Source of the DNA: Planctomycetota bacterium
GTDB lineage: Bacteria > Planctomycetota > Planctomycetia > JALXBF01
DNA length: 55,623 nt
NCBI GenBank assembly: GCA_026991575.1
Contig: JALXBF010000106.1
Coordinates: forward strand, 1 to 55,623
Reading direction: 5' to 3'
The translations under genes were made by a program, and so were the position numbers. Shown here in pieces: positions 44,490 through 53,536 of this stretch. The notes below the pieces were generated by a model, which worked only from the letters and a program-made list of their open reading frames with translations, ran no database searches and was not told the DNA's origin. Position 1 is the first letter of the stretch; every line of letters starts with the position of its first letter.

Positions 44490-46421
44490 ATGATTGTGGT
44501 GGCAACGACCGGGGACAACCGGTTCGCCGCGTGCCGGTTGGGACAGCAGCAGCAGTCGACGGCAGTGGCTGCTGGCACGTGTGTGTCGCCAGCTGGATCC
44601 GAAGCCGCTCGCACGGGCGTCTTTCGGGCCCCCCTGACGACGGCGCAAGTTCCGGGCCCCGGAGTAACGCTTCTCACCGGGAGCCGTTCGCAGCAATCGC
44701 CGCCCGCAACGGCTGTGGATTTCCTCACGGTTAAGCAAGCAATCAGCTGGATTGGTCGCGCCGCTCGATGGTTCGCGGTGCCGCTGGCCGTGGCGCCACT
44801 GTTCTTCCTGTCGCTGGGAAGCACGCCGCTGTGGCAAGATGAGGCGCAGACGGCCCTGCTGGCGCGTCAGATTCGGCAGCATGGCGTGCCTCTGGTCGGA
44901 ACCGGCCACCAGAGCGCCTCGGCCCTGGCCGGTCGAGATATTGGCGCCCAGGGGCTGTTCGTCCACATTCCCCCGATGCAAGCATACCTGACGGCTGCTG
45001 CGTTTGAGGTATTTGGCGAAACGTCCTGGTCGGCGCGGCTGCCGTTTGCTCTGGCCGGATGGACCTGCGTGCTCTGCGTGCCATGGGCCATGCGGCGGGC
45101 AAGCAACACCGAGAAGGCCGTTGCCCAACTCGTGCTGGGCACACACGTGCCGTTTCTGCTGTACAGCAGACAGTGCCGCTACTACAGCGTTGCCGCCTTG
45201 GGGATCTTGCTGGCCTGTGGCGCAGCCCACGCGGTGGCCCAGGCGCACCGGGACGGCATGCGGCCGCGAACTGCCGACCTGATGATCGCCTGGGCCGGGC
45301 TAACGATTACGGCGCTAAGTTTCGAGTTTTCGTTTCTCGCCGCCGTGACGGCCGTCGTGAGCGCGCTGGTGGTCGGCGTCGCGGTCAACCCCCGCCTGGT
45401 CATCGCAGACCTGCGCCGGCTGCTAGCGGTTCTCGGCCCGCCCGTAGTCCTCTTCCTGGGCTGGCTTGCTCTCGCAAGAACCGCGCCGTCCCGCCGGCTC
45501 GGCCAGGGGTTCAACGACAGCGCACCGGACGTGCCATGGTTTTTCCTCGGGCAACTAAACGCCTATGGAATCCCCCTGCTGCTTCTGGCCGGTCTCCAGG
45601 CGGCGACGCTCGTCCGCGGCCTGTTGCGACGATCCCGGCTGGATGGCGTGGGGGAAGCCGCCGCATTCATGGCGCTGACATGCCTTGTCATGGCGGTGCA
45701 CACGACCGCAGCGACCTACACAACGCACCGTTTCTTTCGCTATGTCGTACCGCTCGTGCCCGTGGCGGTGGCGGCTGCCGTTGTTGCCGTGCAATGGGTC
45801 GGGCGGGTTTGGTCGCCGCGCCGACCATGGCTGGTAACCGTCCCGCTCTGGCTGATGTTGGTTACCGGCCTGTGGGCTCCCCGGCGGTCGTCCGACGGAG
45901 AAGCACTTTGGCCGTGGGACGCCGCGCTGGAGCGTGTCACGGCAGTGCGGTGGAGCCGCCGCAATGACGTGCACCTGGGGAGCTTCCTGGCCGAGCTGGC
46001 CTCCCCACCACGAGGCCCGGTTGCTGCGGTGATCGACTACCTGAACCGGCACGCAAAGCCGGGTGACGTGGTCGTCGCCGAGTATGGCGAAAAGCCGTTG
46101 AAGTTTCACACGCAGTGCCGGATCTACGGTGGCGAGACGGCTCAGTTACCGACCAGAGCACCGCAGTGGTTGTGGCGGCGGCATTTTCCGTCGCTGTGGT
46201 GGGAAGTGAAGCAGACGCGTCAGTGGGTGGAGGCTCAGCTCCGGTCGGGCCGGTGGCAGAAGATCATCCTCCACGGTACCGCCGACTCGCTCTGGGAAAA
46301 CCGACCGGACCCAGAGGTGCACATCTTCAGCAACCGGGCACGGTCCGGTCCGCCCGTCGTGCTCTGGCGGCGTGTCGCCGAGACGCGACGTGGTACGCCG
46401 CAGCGCAAGAGGCCGCGTTAG
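44490..46421 (+). CDS. GT39/ArnT-like polytopic glycosyltransferase
   Basis: 643 residues as an open frame. After a poorly conserved 80-residue N-terminus come about 10-11 hydrophobic helices and a soluble C-terminal domain. The first extracytoplasmic loop has LWQDEAQTALLARQI (about 110-124), the Asp-Glu site of GT-C/GT39 mannosyl- and aminoarabinosyl-type transferases. Later features are PPMQAYLTAAAFEVFGETSWSARLPFAL and LLYSRQCRYYSVAALG, the usual family order. It would move a sugar from a polyprenyl phosphate to a lipid or protein outside the membrane. The start is unsure: ATG 44490 is the only ATG but no ribosome site is clear; GTG 44715 begins closer to the first helix. Confidence 0.82.
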   Translation: MIVVATTGDNRFAACRLGQQQQSTAVAAGTCVSPAGSEAARTGVFRAPLTTAQVPGPGVTLLTGSRSQQSPPATAVDFLTVKQAISWIGRAARWFAVPLAVAPLFFLSLGSTPLWQDEAQTALLARQIRQHGVPLVGTGHQSASALAGRDIGAQGLFVHIPPMQAYLTAAAFEVFGETSWSARLPFALAGWTCVLCVPWAMRRASNTEKAVAQLVLGTHVPFLLYSRQCRYYSVAALGILLACGAAHAVAQAHRDGMRPRTADLMIAWAGLTITALSFEFSFLAAVTAVVSALVVGVAVNPRLVIADLRRLLAVLGPPVVLFLGWLALARTAPSRRLGQGFNDSAPDVPWFFLGQLNAYGIPLLLLAGLQAATLVRGLLRRSRLDGVGEAAAFMALTCLVMAVHTTAATYTTHRFFRYVVPLVPVAVAAAVVAVQWVGRVWSPRRPWLVTVPLWLMLVTGLWAPRRSSDGEALWPWDAALERVTAVRWSRRNDVHLGSFLAELASPPRGPVAAVIDYLNRHAKPGDVVVAEYGEKPLKFHTQCRIYGGETAQLPTRAPQWLWRRHFPSLWWEVKQTRQWVEAQLRSGRWQKIILHGTADSLWENRPDPEVHIFSNRARSGPPVVLWRRVAETRRGTPQRKRPR

Positions 46422-46482
46422 CGGCGGGCCTGGCAGGCAGTGGGGGAAGTGGGTCGTGGGCAGGTTGGCGCGCGTCCGGGAC

Positions 46483-46511
46483 TTGAACCTGGCAACGGGC
46501 CGGCCTAGAAT
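46483..46511 (+). promoter_or_regulatory. sigma70-type promoter of feoAB
   Basis: TTGAAC (46483-46488), exactly 17 bases, TAGAAT (46506-46511): the best -35/-10 pair in the window. The predicted start is about 60 bases before the feoA ATG. No clear Fur box is seen, although the intervening TGATACTGAGTCTCATTAGCA is AT-richer than its surroundings. Confidence 0.6.
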
Positions 46512-46576
46512 TGGACGGAAAGTGATACTGAGTCTCATTAGCAGGAAGGGTGAGCTGCGCCGGAGAGGACGCACCG

Positions 46577-46819
46577 ATGACACGGCTATCGCACCTGGCG
46601 GTCGGCGACCAGGCAGAAGTGCTCGACGTGCTCGGCGACGACGCTCTGGCCGGTCGACTCATGGAAATGGGCCTCACGCCCGGCGCCCAGGTCAGGCTCA
46701 TCGGCAAAGCCCCGTGGGGCGACCCGCTGGAGTTCCAGGTCCGCGGGTACCGGTTGAGCCTGCGACGAAGCGAAGCTGAGCGCGTCTGCATCCGGACCCT
46801 GGCCACCGCCTCCCGCTAA
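46577..46819 (+). CDS. feoA: ferrous iron transport protein FeoA
   Basis: 80 residues with the SH3-like FeoA fold: LSHLAVGDQAEVLDVLGDD, RLMEMGLTPGAQVRLIGKAPWGDPLEFQVRGYRLSLR (in part) and a final AERVCIRT. MGLTPGAxV and GDPLEFxVxGYxLSLR are the family signature. FeoA is a cytosolic partner of FeoB, needed for Fe2+ uptake. ATG 46577 follows GAGAGG; nine codons upstream in frame are dropped. FeoB starts 16 bases after its stop. Confidence 0.95.
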   Translation: MTRLSHLAVGDQAEVLDVLGDDALAGRLMEMGLTPGAQVRLIGKAPWGDPLEFQVRGYRLSLRRSEAERVCIRTLATASR

Positions 46820-46835
46820 CCCGCACGCCTGTGCC

Positions 46836-49103
46836 ATGCCGCCCGATTCCGCCGCCTCCACAGCGCACCGTACCATCCACGTCGCCCTGATCGGCAACCC
46901 CAACACGGGCAAGTCCACTCTGTTCAACGCCCTGGCCGGCCTGCGCCAACGTGTCGGCAACTACCCGGGAGTCACCGTTGAGAAGCGCGTCGGCTATTTT
47001 GAGCATGAGTCTCAACAGTTCGCACTCGTTGACCTGCCCGGCACCTACTCGCTCTCGCCCCGCTCACCCGACGAACTGCTTGTCTTCGAGCTGCTGCTGG
47101 GCAAACTCCCCGACCAACCGGCCCCGGACGTCATCCTCTGCATCGTCGACGCGTCGAACCTGGAGCGCAACCTCTACCTTGTCAGCCAGCTGCTAGAACT
47201 CGGCAAACCGATCGTAATTGCCTTAAACATGATGGACTTGGCCGAGCAGGCCGGCTGGCAAATCAACATCGAACAGCTCCAGCAGCGGCTTGGCGTGCCC
47301 GTCGTGCCGATCCAGGCGCACCGCCGCATCGGCCTGGACAAACTCAAACAGGAACTGCTCAACGCAGTGCACCAACCTGCGCCACCGTGCCCGGCCGTTT
47401 TCCCCGACGTGGTCGACCGGCTCGCCACCGAATTGCAGCGCACTCTCCGCGACACGCTACAGAAGAACGCGGCCTCATCGGCCTCCGCCCGCAACAGCGA
47501 CGGTGAACTGTCACTGTGCCTGGTCCGCCGTCTGCTGCTGGACGTTGGCGGAGCGGTTGAACGAACGCTTCTGCCACCCGACGAAAACACACTCCGGGTT
47601 GTGCGCGAGGCACGCGAGCAACTGAAGGCAGCAGGAGTCCGTCTCAACGCCGTGGAAGCCATCTCACGCTACGACTGGATCCGCAACCTGCTGGACGGCG
47701 CCGTTCGCTATGCCCCACCGTCTGAACTCACCCTCACGGACCGCGTCGACCGAATCCTGACGCATAAGCTCTGGGGTACGCTCGTGCTCGCGGCCGTGAT
47801 GTTGGCCGTCTTCCTGTCCATCTTCCGACTCGCTGAGTGGCCGATGGACTGGATTGACCGGACGATTGCCGGGCTGGGCGAGGCGCTGGCGGCTCGATTG
47901 CCTCAAGGCGCGATCCGGTCGCTGTTGGTCGACGGTGTGATCGCCGGGGTGGGAGCAGTCGTCGTATTCCTGCCTCAAATCATGTTGCTGTTCCTGTTCA
48001 TTGGCATTTTGGAAGACTGCGGTTACATGGCACGCGCGGCGTTCCTCATGGACAAGCTCATGCAGAGCGTGGGCTTGAGCGGCAAGTCGTTCATTCCGTT
48101 GCTGTCCTCGTTTGCCTGCGCCGTGCCCGGCATCATGTCGGCCCGAGTCATCGAGAACCCACGCGACCGACTGGCAACGATTCTGGTCGCGCCGCTGATG
48201 AGCTGCTCGGCTCGCCTGCCGGTCTACACCGTCCTGATCGCGGCGTTCGTACCTACCAACACGGCATTGGGCAGTCTGCTTCCCGGTCTGGTGCTCTTTG
48301 CCATGTACGTGCTCGGCATCGTCGTGGCCGTCGCCGTTGCCTGGGTCCTGAAGCGAACCTTGCTCCGCGGCCAGGGGTCACCGTTCGTCATGGAGTTGCC
48401 TGTTTACAAGGTACCCTCGCCGCAAGTGGTCTTCTTCCGCGTGTTCGACCGCTCGTGGGCCTTCCTGAAGCGGGCTGGCACGATCATCTTCGCCGTCTCG
48501 ATCGTGATCTGGGCCCTGAGCTACTACCCACGCGATCACAAGCTGATCAATAGCTACCAGCAGCGCATCGCAGCACTGACTTCAGCGATGCGGGACAGCC
48601 ATTCAGCGGAGCAGAGCGACAAGCTGGCAGCCCAGATCGAAACTCTCGAGGCAGAGCTACAGGCTGAATTGCTCAAGCGAAGCGTCCTGGGACGGCTGGG
48701 CCGAGCGATCGAACCGATTGTCAGACCGGCCGGCTGGGACTGGCGGATCGGCTGCGCCGTGGTCGCCTCGTTCCCAGCCCGTGAGGTGGTCATCAGTGTG
48801 CTGGGCGTCATCTACGGCGTTGGGGAGGTGGACACCGAAGATGAGAGCTCCGCAGGACGACTGGTAAGCAAACTGCGAAACGCACGATGGGACGACACGG
48901 GGGAACCGGTGTTCAACCTGCCGGTTGCCCTATCCCTAATGGTTTTCTTCGCGCTCTGCGCCCAGTGTGCGTCGACACTGGTCGTGCTGGCCCGCGAAGC
49001 AGGCCACTGGCGGTGGTCGGTATTCACGTTCACGTACATGACCGTGTTGGCTTACCTGGCTGCGGTGGCCACGTACCGCGTCGGCACAATGCTAGGTTGG
49101 TGA
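46836..49103 (+). CDS. feoB: ferrous iron transporter FeoB
   Basis: 755 residues. The N-terminal G domain: IGNPNTGKSTLFNALAG (about 15-31), PGVTVEKRVG (G2), DLPGTYSLSPRSPDE (G3), ALNMMDLAEQ (G4). A helical GDI-type domain (about 175-275) leads to the membrane part, with two Gate domains around residues 340-480 and 610-745. The Cys motif of the channel appears as SSFACAVPGIMSARVI and SCSARLPVYTVLI. FeoB imports Fe2+ across the inner membrane. It lies between feoA (16 bases) and a small Cys-rich gene (16 bases), so all three are probably one transcript. Confidence 0.97.
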   Translation: MPPDSAASTAHRTIHVALIGNPNTGKSTLFNALAGLRQRVGNYPGVTVEKRVGYFEHESQQFALVDLPGTYSLSPRSPDELLVFELLLGKLPDQPAPDVILCIVDASNLERNLYLVSQLLELGKPIVIALNMMDLAEQAGWQINIEQLQQRLGVPVVPIQAHRRIGLDKLKQELLNAVHQPAPPCPAVFPDVVDRLATELQRTLRDTLQKNAASSASARNSDGELSLCLVRRLLLDVGGAVERTLLPPDENTLRVVREAREQLKAAGVRLNAVEAISRYDWIRNLLDGAVRYAPPSELTLTDRVDRILTHKLWGTLVLAAVMLAVFLSIFRLAEWPMDWIDRTIAGLGEALAARLPQGAIRSLLVDGVIAGVGAVVVFLPQIMLLFLFIGILEDCGYMARAAFLMDKLMQSVGLSGKSFIPLLSSFACAVPGIMSARVIENPRDRLATILVAPLMSCSARLPVYTVLIAAFVPTNTALGSLLPGLVLFAMYVLGIVVAVAVAWVLKRTLLRGQGSPFVMELPVYKVPSPQVVFFRVFDRSWAFLKRAGTIIFAVSIVIWALSYYPRDHKLINSYQQRIAALTSAMRDSHSAEQSDKLAAQIETLEAELQAELLKRSVLGRLGRAIEPIVRPAGWDWRIGCAVVASFPAREVVISVLGVIYGVGEVDTEDESSAGRLVSKLRNARWDDTGEPVFNLPVALSLMVFFALCAQCASTLVVLAREAGHWRWSVFTFTYMTVLAYLAAVATYRVGTMLGW

Positions 49104-49119
49104 GCAGAGCGACCCTGTG

Positions 49120-49380
49120 ATGAACTGGCAAGACGTGACTGTCCTGGCCGCAGCAGCGCTTGCGGCCGTATACCTGGTTCGCCGCTTTGTGCGGCGCGGC
49201 GCAGCCTGCGGCGACTGCGCCGCAGCTGCATCCTCTTGCAGCTCCTGCCCCATCCTCACCCCATCGCAGTCCCTTCACCAGCTGTCGAACAGCCCCGCCG
49301 ACAGCAGACAGGCTCCCGGCCACCGCGGACCCGACGCGGGCGCCCCTGCGACAGAGCCGCACGACAACCCAAACACATGA
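49120..49380 (+). CDS. FeoB-associated Cys-rich membrane protein (FeoC-position)
   Basis: 86 residues. One N-terminal membrane helix (VTVLAAAALAAVYLVRRFV) is followed by RRGAACGDCAAAASSCSSC, two CxxC pairs, then a Ser/Pro-rich tail. The family found behind feoB in many bacteria has the same plan, a helix then a short Gly/Cys cluster; this copy has an extra disordered C-terminal tail of about 45 residues. The cysteines could bind iron or a cluster in the cytosol. ATG 49120 is preceded by GTG 49117 in frame. It converges on the aminotransferase gene 61 bases downstream. Confidence 0.7.
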   Translation: MNWQDVTVLAAAALAAVYLVRRFVRRGAACGDCAAAASSCSSCPILTPSQSLHQLSNSPADSRQAPGHRGPDAGAPATEPHDNPNT

Positions 49381-49441
49381 CGTCGTTCTGACCCGGTCGA
49401 ACCACGCGGGATCCACAAACCATGGACTGGGCCAGCAGCAG

Positions 49442-50689
49442 TTAGTGCGTGATCCGTTCGGCACGTAGGCAGCGCGAGATCTGCCGGATCGCCTGCCGGA
49501 TACGGTGTTCGTTCTCAACCAGCGCCAGCCTCAGGTAGCCTTCGCCGGCCGGTCCGAAACCGCGCCCCGGCGAAACGGCTACATTGGCTTCCGTCAACAG
49601 CTTGAGCGCAAAGTCGATCGAGCCCATCCGGCTCCGCCAGGGCTCGGGTACCGGCGCCCACACGAACATCGTGGCCTTTGGCGGCGTAACCTCCCAGCCA
49701 ATTCTGCGCAAACCGGCACAGAGTACGTCACGACGTCGCTGGTAGATCGCTCGCTGCCGCTCAACCGCATCCTCACAGTGTCTCAGCGCAATGATCGCCG
49801 CAATCTGAATTGGTGCAAAGATGCCGTAGTCGTAGTAGCCCTTGATCGTCGCCAGCGCCCGCACAATTTCCGCATTGCCGCAGCAGAAGCCCAGCCGCCA
49901 GCCGGCCATGCTGAAGCCTTTCGACATCGTCGTGAACTCAACGCCGACTTCCTTCGCACCAGGCACCGACAAGAAGCTCGGCGCACGGTAGCCATCGAAG
50001 CAGATGTCCGCGTACGCGAAGTCGTGGATCACGTATAGTCCGTAATGCCGCGCCAACCGGACAACGTCTTCAAAGAACGGCTTCTCCACCGTGACAGTCG
50101 TTGGATTGTGCGGGAAGTTGATCACGAGCACCTTGGGCTTCGGATACAGGTGTTCGCAGACGGTCGCGACGTTAGACAGAAAACGCTCCGGGTTGGTCAC
50201 GTCCAACGAAATGACGTTGCCGGCAGCCAGTACCACCCCGTAGACGTGCACCGGATAGGACGGAGCGGGCACGATCGCCGTATCGCCCGGTCCGAGCAAG
50301 GCCAGGCAAATGTGGCTGAACCCCTCCTTAGAACCAATCGTGGCGATGACCTCCGTTTCCGGATCCAGGTGCACGCCGTACAGCCGTTCGTAGCGAGCAG
50401 CAACATCGCGACGCAGGTTGTACAGCCCCCGGCTCGGCGTGTAGCGGTGGTTCCGAGGATCCTGTGCTGCCTGGCACAGCTTCTCGATGATGCGCGGGTC
50501 GGGTGGATCGTTCGGGTTCCCCATGCCCAGATCGATCACATCGTCACCCGCCCGCCGCTTGCGGTACATGAGCTCATTGATCTTGGCAAACAGATAGGGC
50601 GGAAGCCGACGCACACGGGCAGCAACGTTGATCTCAAACGGTTGGTCCCATTCCGCAGGTAGGCTGTCGTCAAACGCGTCGTTCCGCAT
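49442..50689 (-). CDS. class I/II aminotransferase, AlaC/LL-DAP-aminotransferase-like
   Basis: 415 residues, fold type I PLP enzyme. [19 protein letters not shown]-like lead, [16 protein letters not shown] (about 50-65), [32 protein letters not shown] (about 115-130), [27 protein letters not shown] and the PLP Lys in [16 protein letters not shown] (about 257-272). The sequence follows E. coli AlaC (glutamate-pyruvate aminotransferase) closely from the N-terminal RLPPYLF motif onward, with a 20-residue acidic lead. A role in alanine or related amino-acid synthesis is likely; LL-DAP transamination is possible. It is a lone gene, 313 bases from psuG. Confidence 0.88.
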   Translation of the reverse strand: MRNDAFDDSLPAEWDQPFEINVAARVRRLPPYLFAKINELMYRKRRAGDDVIDLGMGNPNDPPDPRIIEKLCQAAQDPRNHRYTPSRGLYNLRRDVAARYERLYGVHLDPETEVIATIGSKEGFSHICLALLGPGDTAIVPAPSYPVHVYGVVLAAGNVISLDVTNPERFLSNVATVCEHLYPKPKVLVINFPHNPTTVTVEKPFFEDVVRLARHYGLYVIHDFAYADICFDGYRAPSFLSVPGAKEVGVEFTTMSKGFSMAGWRLGFCCGNAEIVRALATIKGYYDYGIFAPIQIAAIIALRHCEDAVERQRAIYQRRRDVLCAGLRRIGWEVTPPKATMFVWAPVPEPWRSRMGSIDFALKLLTEANVAVSPGRGFGPAGEGYLRLALVENEHRIRQAIRQISRCLRAERITH

Positions 50690-51002
50690 GTTGCAACCTG
50701 CCTCCGCGCGTCATGCTCGTCCGGCGTAAGACCGGCACGCCACCCCCCTCTCAAGAACCCGCTGCCTTACCGCCCCCCCCTCTCTGCGTCACCGGATCCA
50801 CCATCCCCCACGTAGCTCTCGACTTTGGATGTGCTCGATCTAGCACCATCCTGCTGCGACCGGTTCCGCAGCACCCTCCTCCGAATAACTACTCGCTCAG
50901 ACCGGCCGATTGCGACTGAAGAACTTGAGCAATTGTATCGCTTCCAATTGGCCGTCCCCGCAGTCCGGAACGTCGACGTACAGCCTCCCTTTGGAAGCCG
51001 GC
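50690..51002. other. 313 bases without a supported gene
   Basis: Between the aminotransferase start and the psuG stop, both minus strand. The aminotransferase promoter should be here. The minus-strand TACAAT at 50937-50932 lacks a -35 and is about 240 bases from the ATG. C-runs near 50770-50790 are the only other feature. Confidence 0.35.
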
Positions 51003-51884
51003 TCACGCTCCGCCGGCCAGCTCAACGGCCAGCTCCGCAGCCAAGCAGGCATTCGCCACTACCAATGCATAGTTCGTCTGCACCGTTCTCCCCTCGCTCA
51101 GCTCCGCCATGCGGCGAAGCACGAATGGCGTCACGGCGGCACCATCCAAGCCGGCCTGCTTTGCATCGGCCAGCGCTTCGCTGACCCACGCTTCGACCAT
51201 CTCCGGCGGCAAGGCATGCTCCTCTGGAGGCGGCTGCACGATGAGCAGGCCGCCGGGTAGATCGTGCTGACGGTGGGCGTGCCAGATCTCCGCCAACTCC
51301 CGCACACTGGCGACCGACCAACGCAGGGCGATGCCCGTTCTAGCGGTGTAAAAGCCGGGCAGTTCCTCTGTTCCGAACCCGACAACCGGCACGCCCAACG
51401 TCTCCAGCAGCTCATGGGTCGCACGTACGTCCAGCAGGGACTTGATCCCCGAACACACCACGATAACAGGCGTGCGTGCCAGGATCGGGAGGTCGGCTGA
51501 GACATCCGGTAACCGTGCGAAATCACGGTGCACGCCGCCGATGCCGCCAGTTGCTGCGACGCGAATGCCGGCTCTGTGAGCCAGCAGCGCGGTAGTAGCC
51601 ACCGTCGTGGCCGCGTTGGCCCGCCGTGCCGCAAGCAGGGCCAAATCGGCCACCGTTGCTTTTGGCCATGCTCCGCCGTTCTCGCACAGCGGCGCCAGCT
51701 GCTTCGGACTATCCCAGAAAACCGGTGTGCCGCCGGCAATCGCCACAAATCTCGGCTCAGCCTGTCGTTCCCGCACGGCCGCCGCAACGTCACAAGCCAG
51801 CCGGAAATTGTCCGGCCGGGGCATGCCCTGGGCAAAGAGGCTGGTCTCAACGGCCACGCAGGCAGCAGGCTGTGTGCTTGTCAT
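51003..51884 (-). CDS. psuG: pseudouridine-5'-phosphate glycosidase (PsuG/IndA family)
   Basis: 293 residues. It would split pseudouridine 5'-phosphate into uracil and ribose 5-phosphate in the cytosol. The family run is intact: AVETSLFAQGMPRPDN at the start (Glu of the ALEST motif, here VETS), GATTVATT-like NAATTVATTALLAHRAGIRVAATGGIGGVHR (in part), DVSADLPILARTPVIVVCSGIKSLLD with Asp and Lys (about 147-172), and GVPVVGFGTEELPGFYT. The catalytic Lys (IKSLLD) is kept. The N-terminus is more diverged than in E. coli PsuG, and its usual companion, a PfkB-type PsuK kinase, is not adjacent. It follows an orphan protein and galK on the same strand with gaps of 26-28 bases. Confidence 0.85.
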   Translation of the reverse strand: MTSTQPAACVAVETSLFAQGMPRPDNFRLACDVAAAVRERQAEPRFVAIAGGTPVFWDSPKQLAPLCENGGAWPKATVADLALLAARRANAATTVATTALLAHRAGIRVAATGGIGGVHRDFARLPDVSADLPILARTPVIVVCSGIKSLLDVRATHELLETLGVPVVGFGTEELPGFYTARTGIALRWSVASVRELAEIWHAHRQHDLPGGLLIVQPPPEEHALPPEMVEAWVSEALADAKQAGLDGAAVTPFVLRRMAELSEGRTVQTNYALVVANACLAAELAVELAGGA

Positions 51885-51910
51885 GTTAGACGTAGCACTC
51901 CTCGGTGGTC

Positions 51911-52180
51911 TTACTGCACGGCGCCGGGTGGGATAGCGCCCGTCTTATGCCGGGGTCGATTAGCTTGCGCCTGCTTAATCTGCTTGTGTACCTTGTGTCC
52001 AGCGCCGCGCCACCGCTTCCGCTCCTCATCCAGGAAAGCCCGGTCGAACGAAATCGATCCGATGTGTTTACCACCGGAACTGACCTCGATCTCATCGGCG
52101 TCCTTAAGCAGGTCGCGGAACAGTTCCAGCATATCCTGGCTCAGTTCTTCCCAGTTCAGCTGCTTCTTCTTGCGGCTCAT
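51911..52180 (-). CDS. conserved-looking hypothetical protein, 89 residues
   Basis: I do not recognise a family. The chain starts MSRKKKQLNWEELSQDMLEL, continues as an amphipathic helix (RDLLKDADEIEVSSGG), a short beta stretch (KHIGSISFDRAFLDEE) and a basic tail (RWRGAGHKVHKQIKQAQANRPRH, in part). No membrane segment or signal. GGAGGG seven bases before the ATG, sensible codon composition and tight placement between galK (28 bases) and psuG (26 bases) argue that it is real. A small regulator or scaffold is possible. Confidence 0.6.
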   Translation of the reverse strand: MSRKKKQLNWEELSQDMLELFRDLLKDADEIEVSSGGKHIGSISFDRAFLDEERKRWRGAGHKVHKQIKQAQANRPRHKTGAIPPGAVQ

Positions 52181-52208
52181 GGTTTGTCCCTCCCGGGCCG
52201 GAAGCCCG

Positions 52209-53387
52209 CTAACTCAACCGCTGATAGCCTGCCCCGTCCACCGCCGTCACCGGAAACACCCGGGGTGTGCGGCCAAAGCTGCGTCGGAATGCACCGGCCA
52301 ACTCTTCTTGCACCCTGGTCGCGTCGGCGGCCGCCGCCAGCACGATGGCGCAGCCGCCAAAGCCTCCGCCGGTCATGCGCGCCCCGAGCGCGCCGGCCCG
52401 CTCCGCAGACTCTACAAGCAAATCCAGTTCCGCGCAGCTCACCTCGTAGTCATCCCGAAGCGACCGGTGGCTGTCGAACATTTGTAGGCCGAAGGCGCCG
52501 TAGTCGGCACGCACCAGCGCTGCCGCAGCTTCTACCGTGCGTTGGTCTTCGGTCACGACGTGGCGAGCTCGGCGATAGCGCAGCTCGCCAAGCTCATCCC
52601 GCAGTGCGTCGATCATCTCGATGGTCGCATCGCGCAGGGTCCAGACGTGAGGAAACTGGCGTGCCAAAATGTCAGCTGCCTCGCGACAGGCCCGCCGTCG
52701 GTTCGCGTACTCCGAGGTCGCCAGCTCGTGCCGAACCCCGGTGTCCGCCACCAGCAGCACGAACCGGTCCAGATCGACGGGCACGGGCCGAACCCGGTTG
52801 GTGCGGCAATCGATGAGCAGGGCGTGCCCCTGTCGGCCGAACGTCGCGGCGAGCTGGTCCATCAGCCCGCAAGGGGTACCTGCGAAGTGGTGCTCGGCCC
52901 ATTGACAGCCGAGAGCCTTTTGCAGCGGATCGAACGACTGCTGCGTAACGGCCTCAATCAGCGTGGCCACGGCCACTTCTAGCGCGGCGCTACTGCTCAA
53001 TCCGCCACCCACCGGCACGGTAGACACGAGCATCAGGTCGAGCCCCGGCAGCTCGCAGCCCACATGCCGGCTAGCCCAAGCGATAACCCCGCGGACGTAG
53101 TTTGCCCACGCCGGCTCCGCCGGCTCGATCGGGCTGGTCAACTCTACCGCCTCGCCCGGAAACTGGTCACTGAAAACGTACCAGCGTCGGTCATCGCGGG
53201 GCGAAGCGGTCGCGACGGTCCAGGCGTTGATGGCGATCGGCAGGACATAGCCTTCGTTGTAGTCGGTATGCTCGCCGATAAGGTTCACGCGACCGGGTGC
53301 CCACGCGGCCCACACCGGCTCTGTGCCATAGCGCTCGCGGTGCGCGACTCGTGCCCACCCCAGAAGCTCTTCGAGCTCCGGTCTCAT
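52209..53387 (-). CDS. galK: galactokinase (GHMP family)
   Basis: 392 residues. Signature 1, GRVNLIGEHTDYNEGYVLP (about 32-50), gives the galactose-binding residues. The ATP loop is VPVGGGLSSSAALEVAV (about 123-139) and motif 3 is MTGGGFGGCAIVLA (about 336-349). A conserved Asp for catalysis lies in CGLMDQLAATFG. It phosphorylates galactose at C1 in the Leloir route. ATG 53387 has GAGG eight bases upstream; a second ATG four codons earlier is less favoured. No galT or galE is adjacent. It is first of three minus-strand genes (galK, orphan, psuG), divergent from the TolC-like gene. Confidence 0.94.
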   Translation of the reverse strand: MRPELEELLGWARVAHRERYGTEPVWAAWAPGRVNLIGEHTDYNEGYVLPIAINAWTVATASPRDDRRWYVFSDQFPGEAVELTSPIEPAEPAWANYVRGVIAWASRHVGCELPGLDLMLVSTVPVGGGLSSSAALEVAVATLIEAVTQQSFDPLQKALGCQWAEHHFAGTPCGLMDQLAATFGRQGHALLIDCRTNRVRPVPVDLDRFVLLVADTGVRHELATSEYANRRRACREAADILARQFPHVWTLRDATIEMIDALRDELGELRYRRARHVVTEDQRTVEAAAALVRADYGAFGLQMFDSHRSLRDDYEVSCAELDLLVESAERAGALGARMTGGGFGGCAIVLAAAADATRVQEELAGAFRRSFGRTPRVFPVTAVDGAGYQRLS

Positions 53388-53536
53388 CTGCAGCCTCACT
53401 CCGCCGCTGCCGCTGCGCGGGACAACGCAGAGCAGCCGACGTGTCCGATTAAACCGGCCCGGGAGCCTGTGCCGATCCTAACGACTGGAACGGCATCTGT
53501 CCGGGGCCTGGCTAAGTACATTTCCGAGGACTACCG

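Noticed and set aside
44439-45248. Upstream extension of the 43-residue basic protein
   Set aside because: The extension is antisense to the glycosyltransferase; the ATG at 44438 has its own GGAG.
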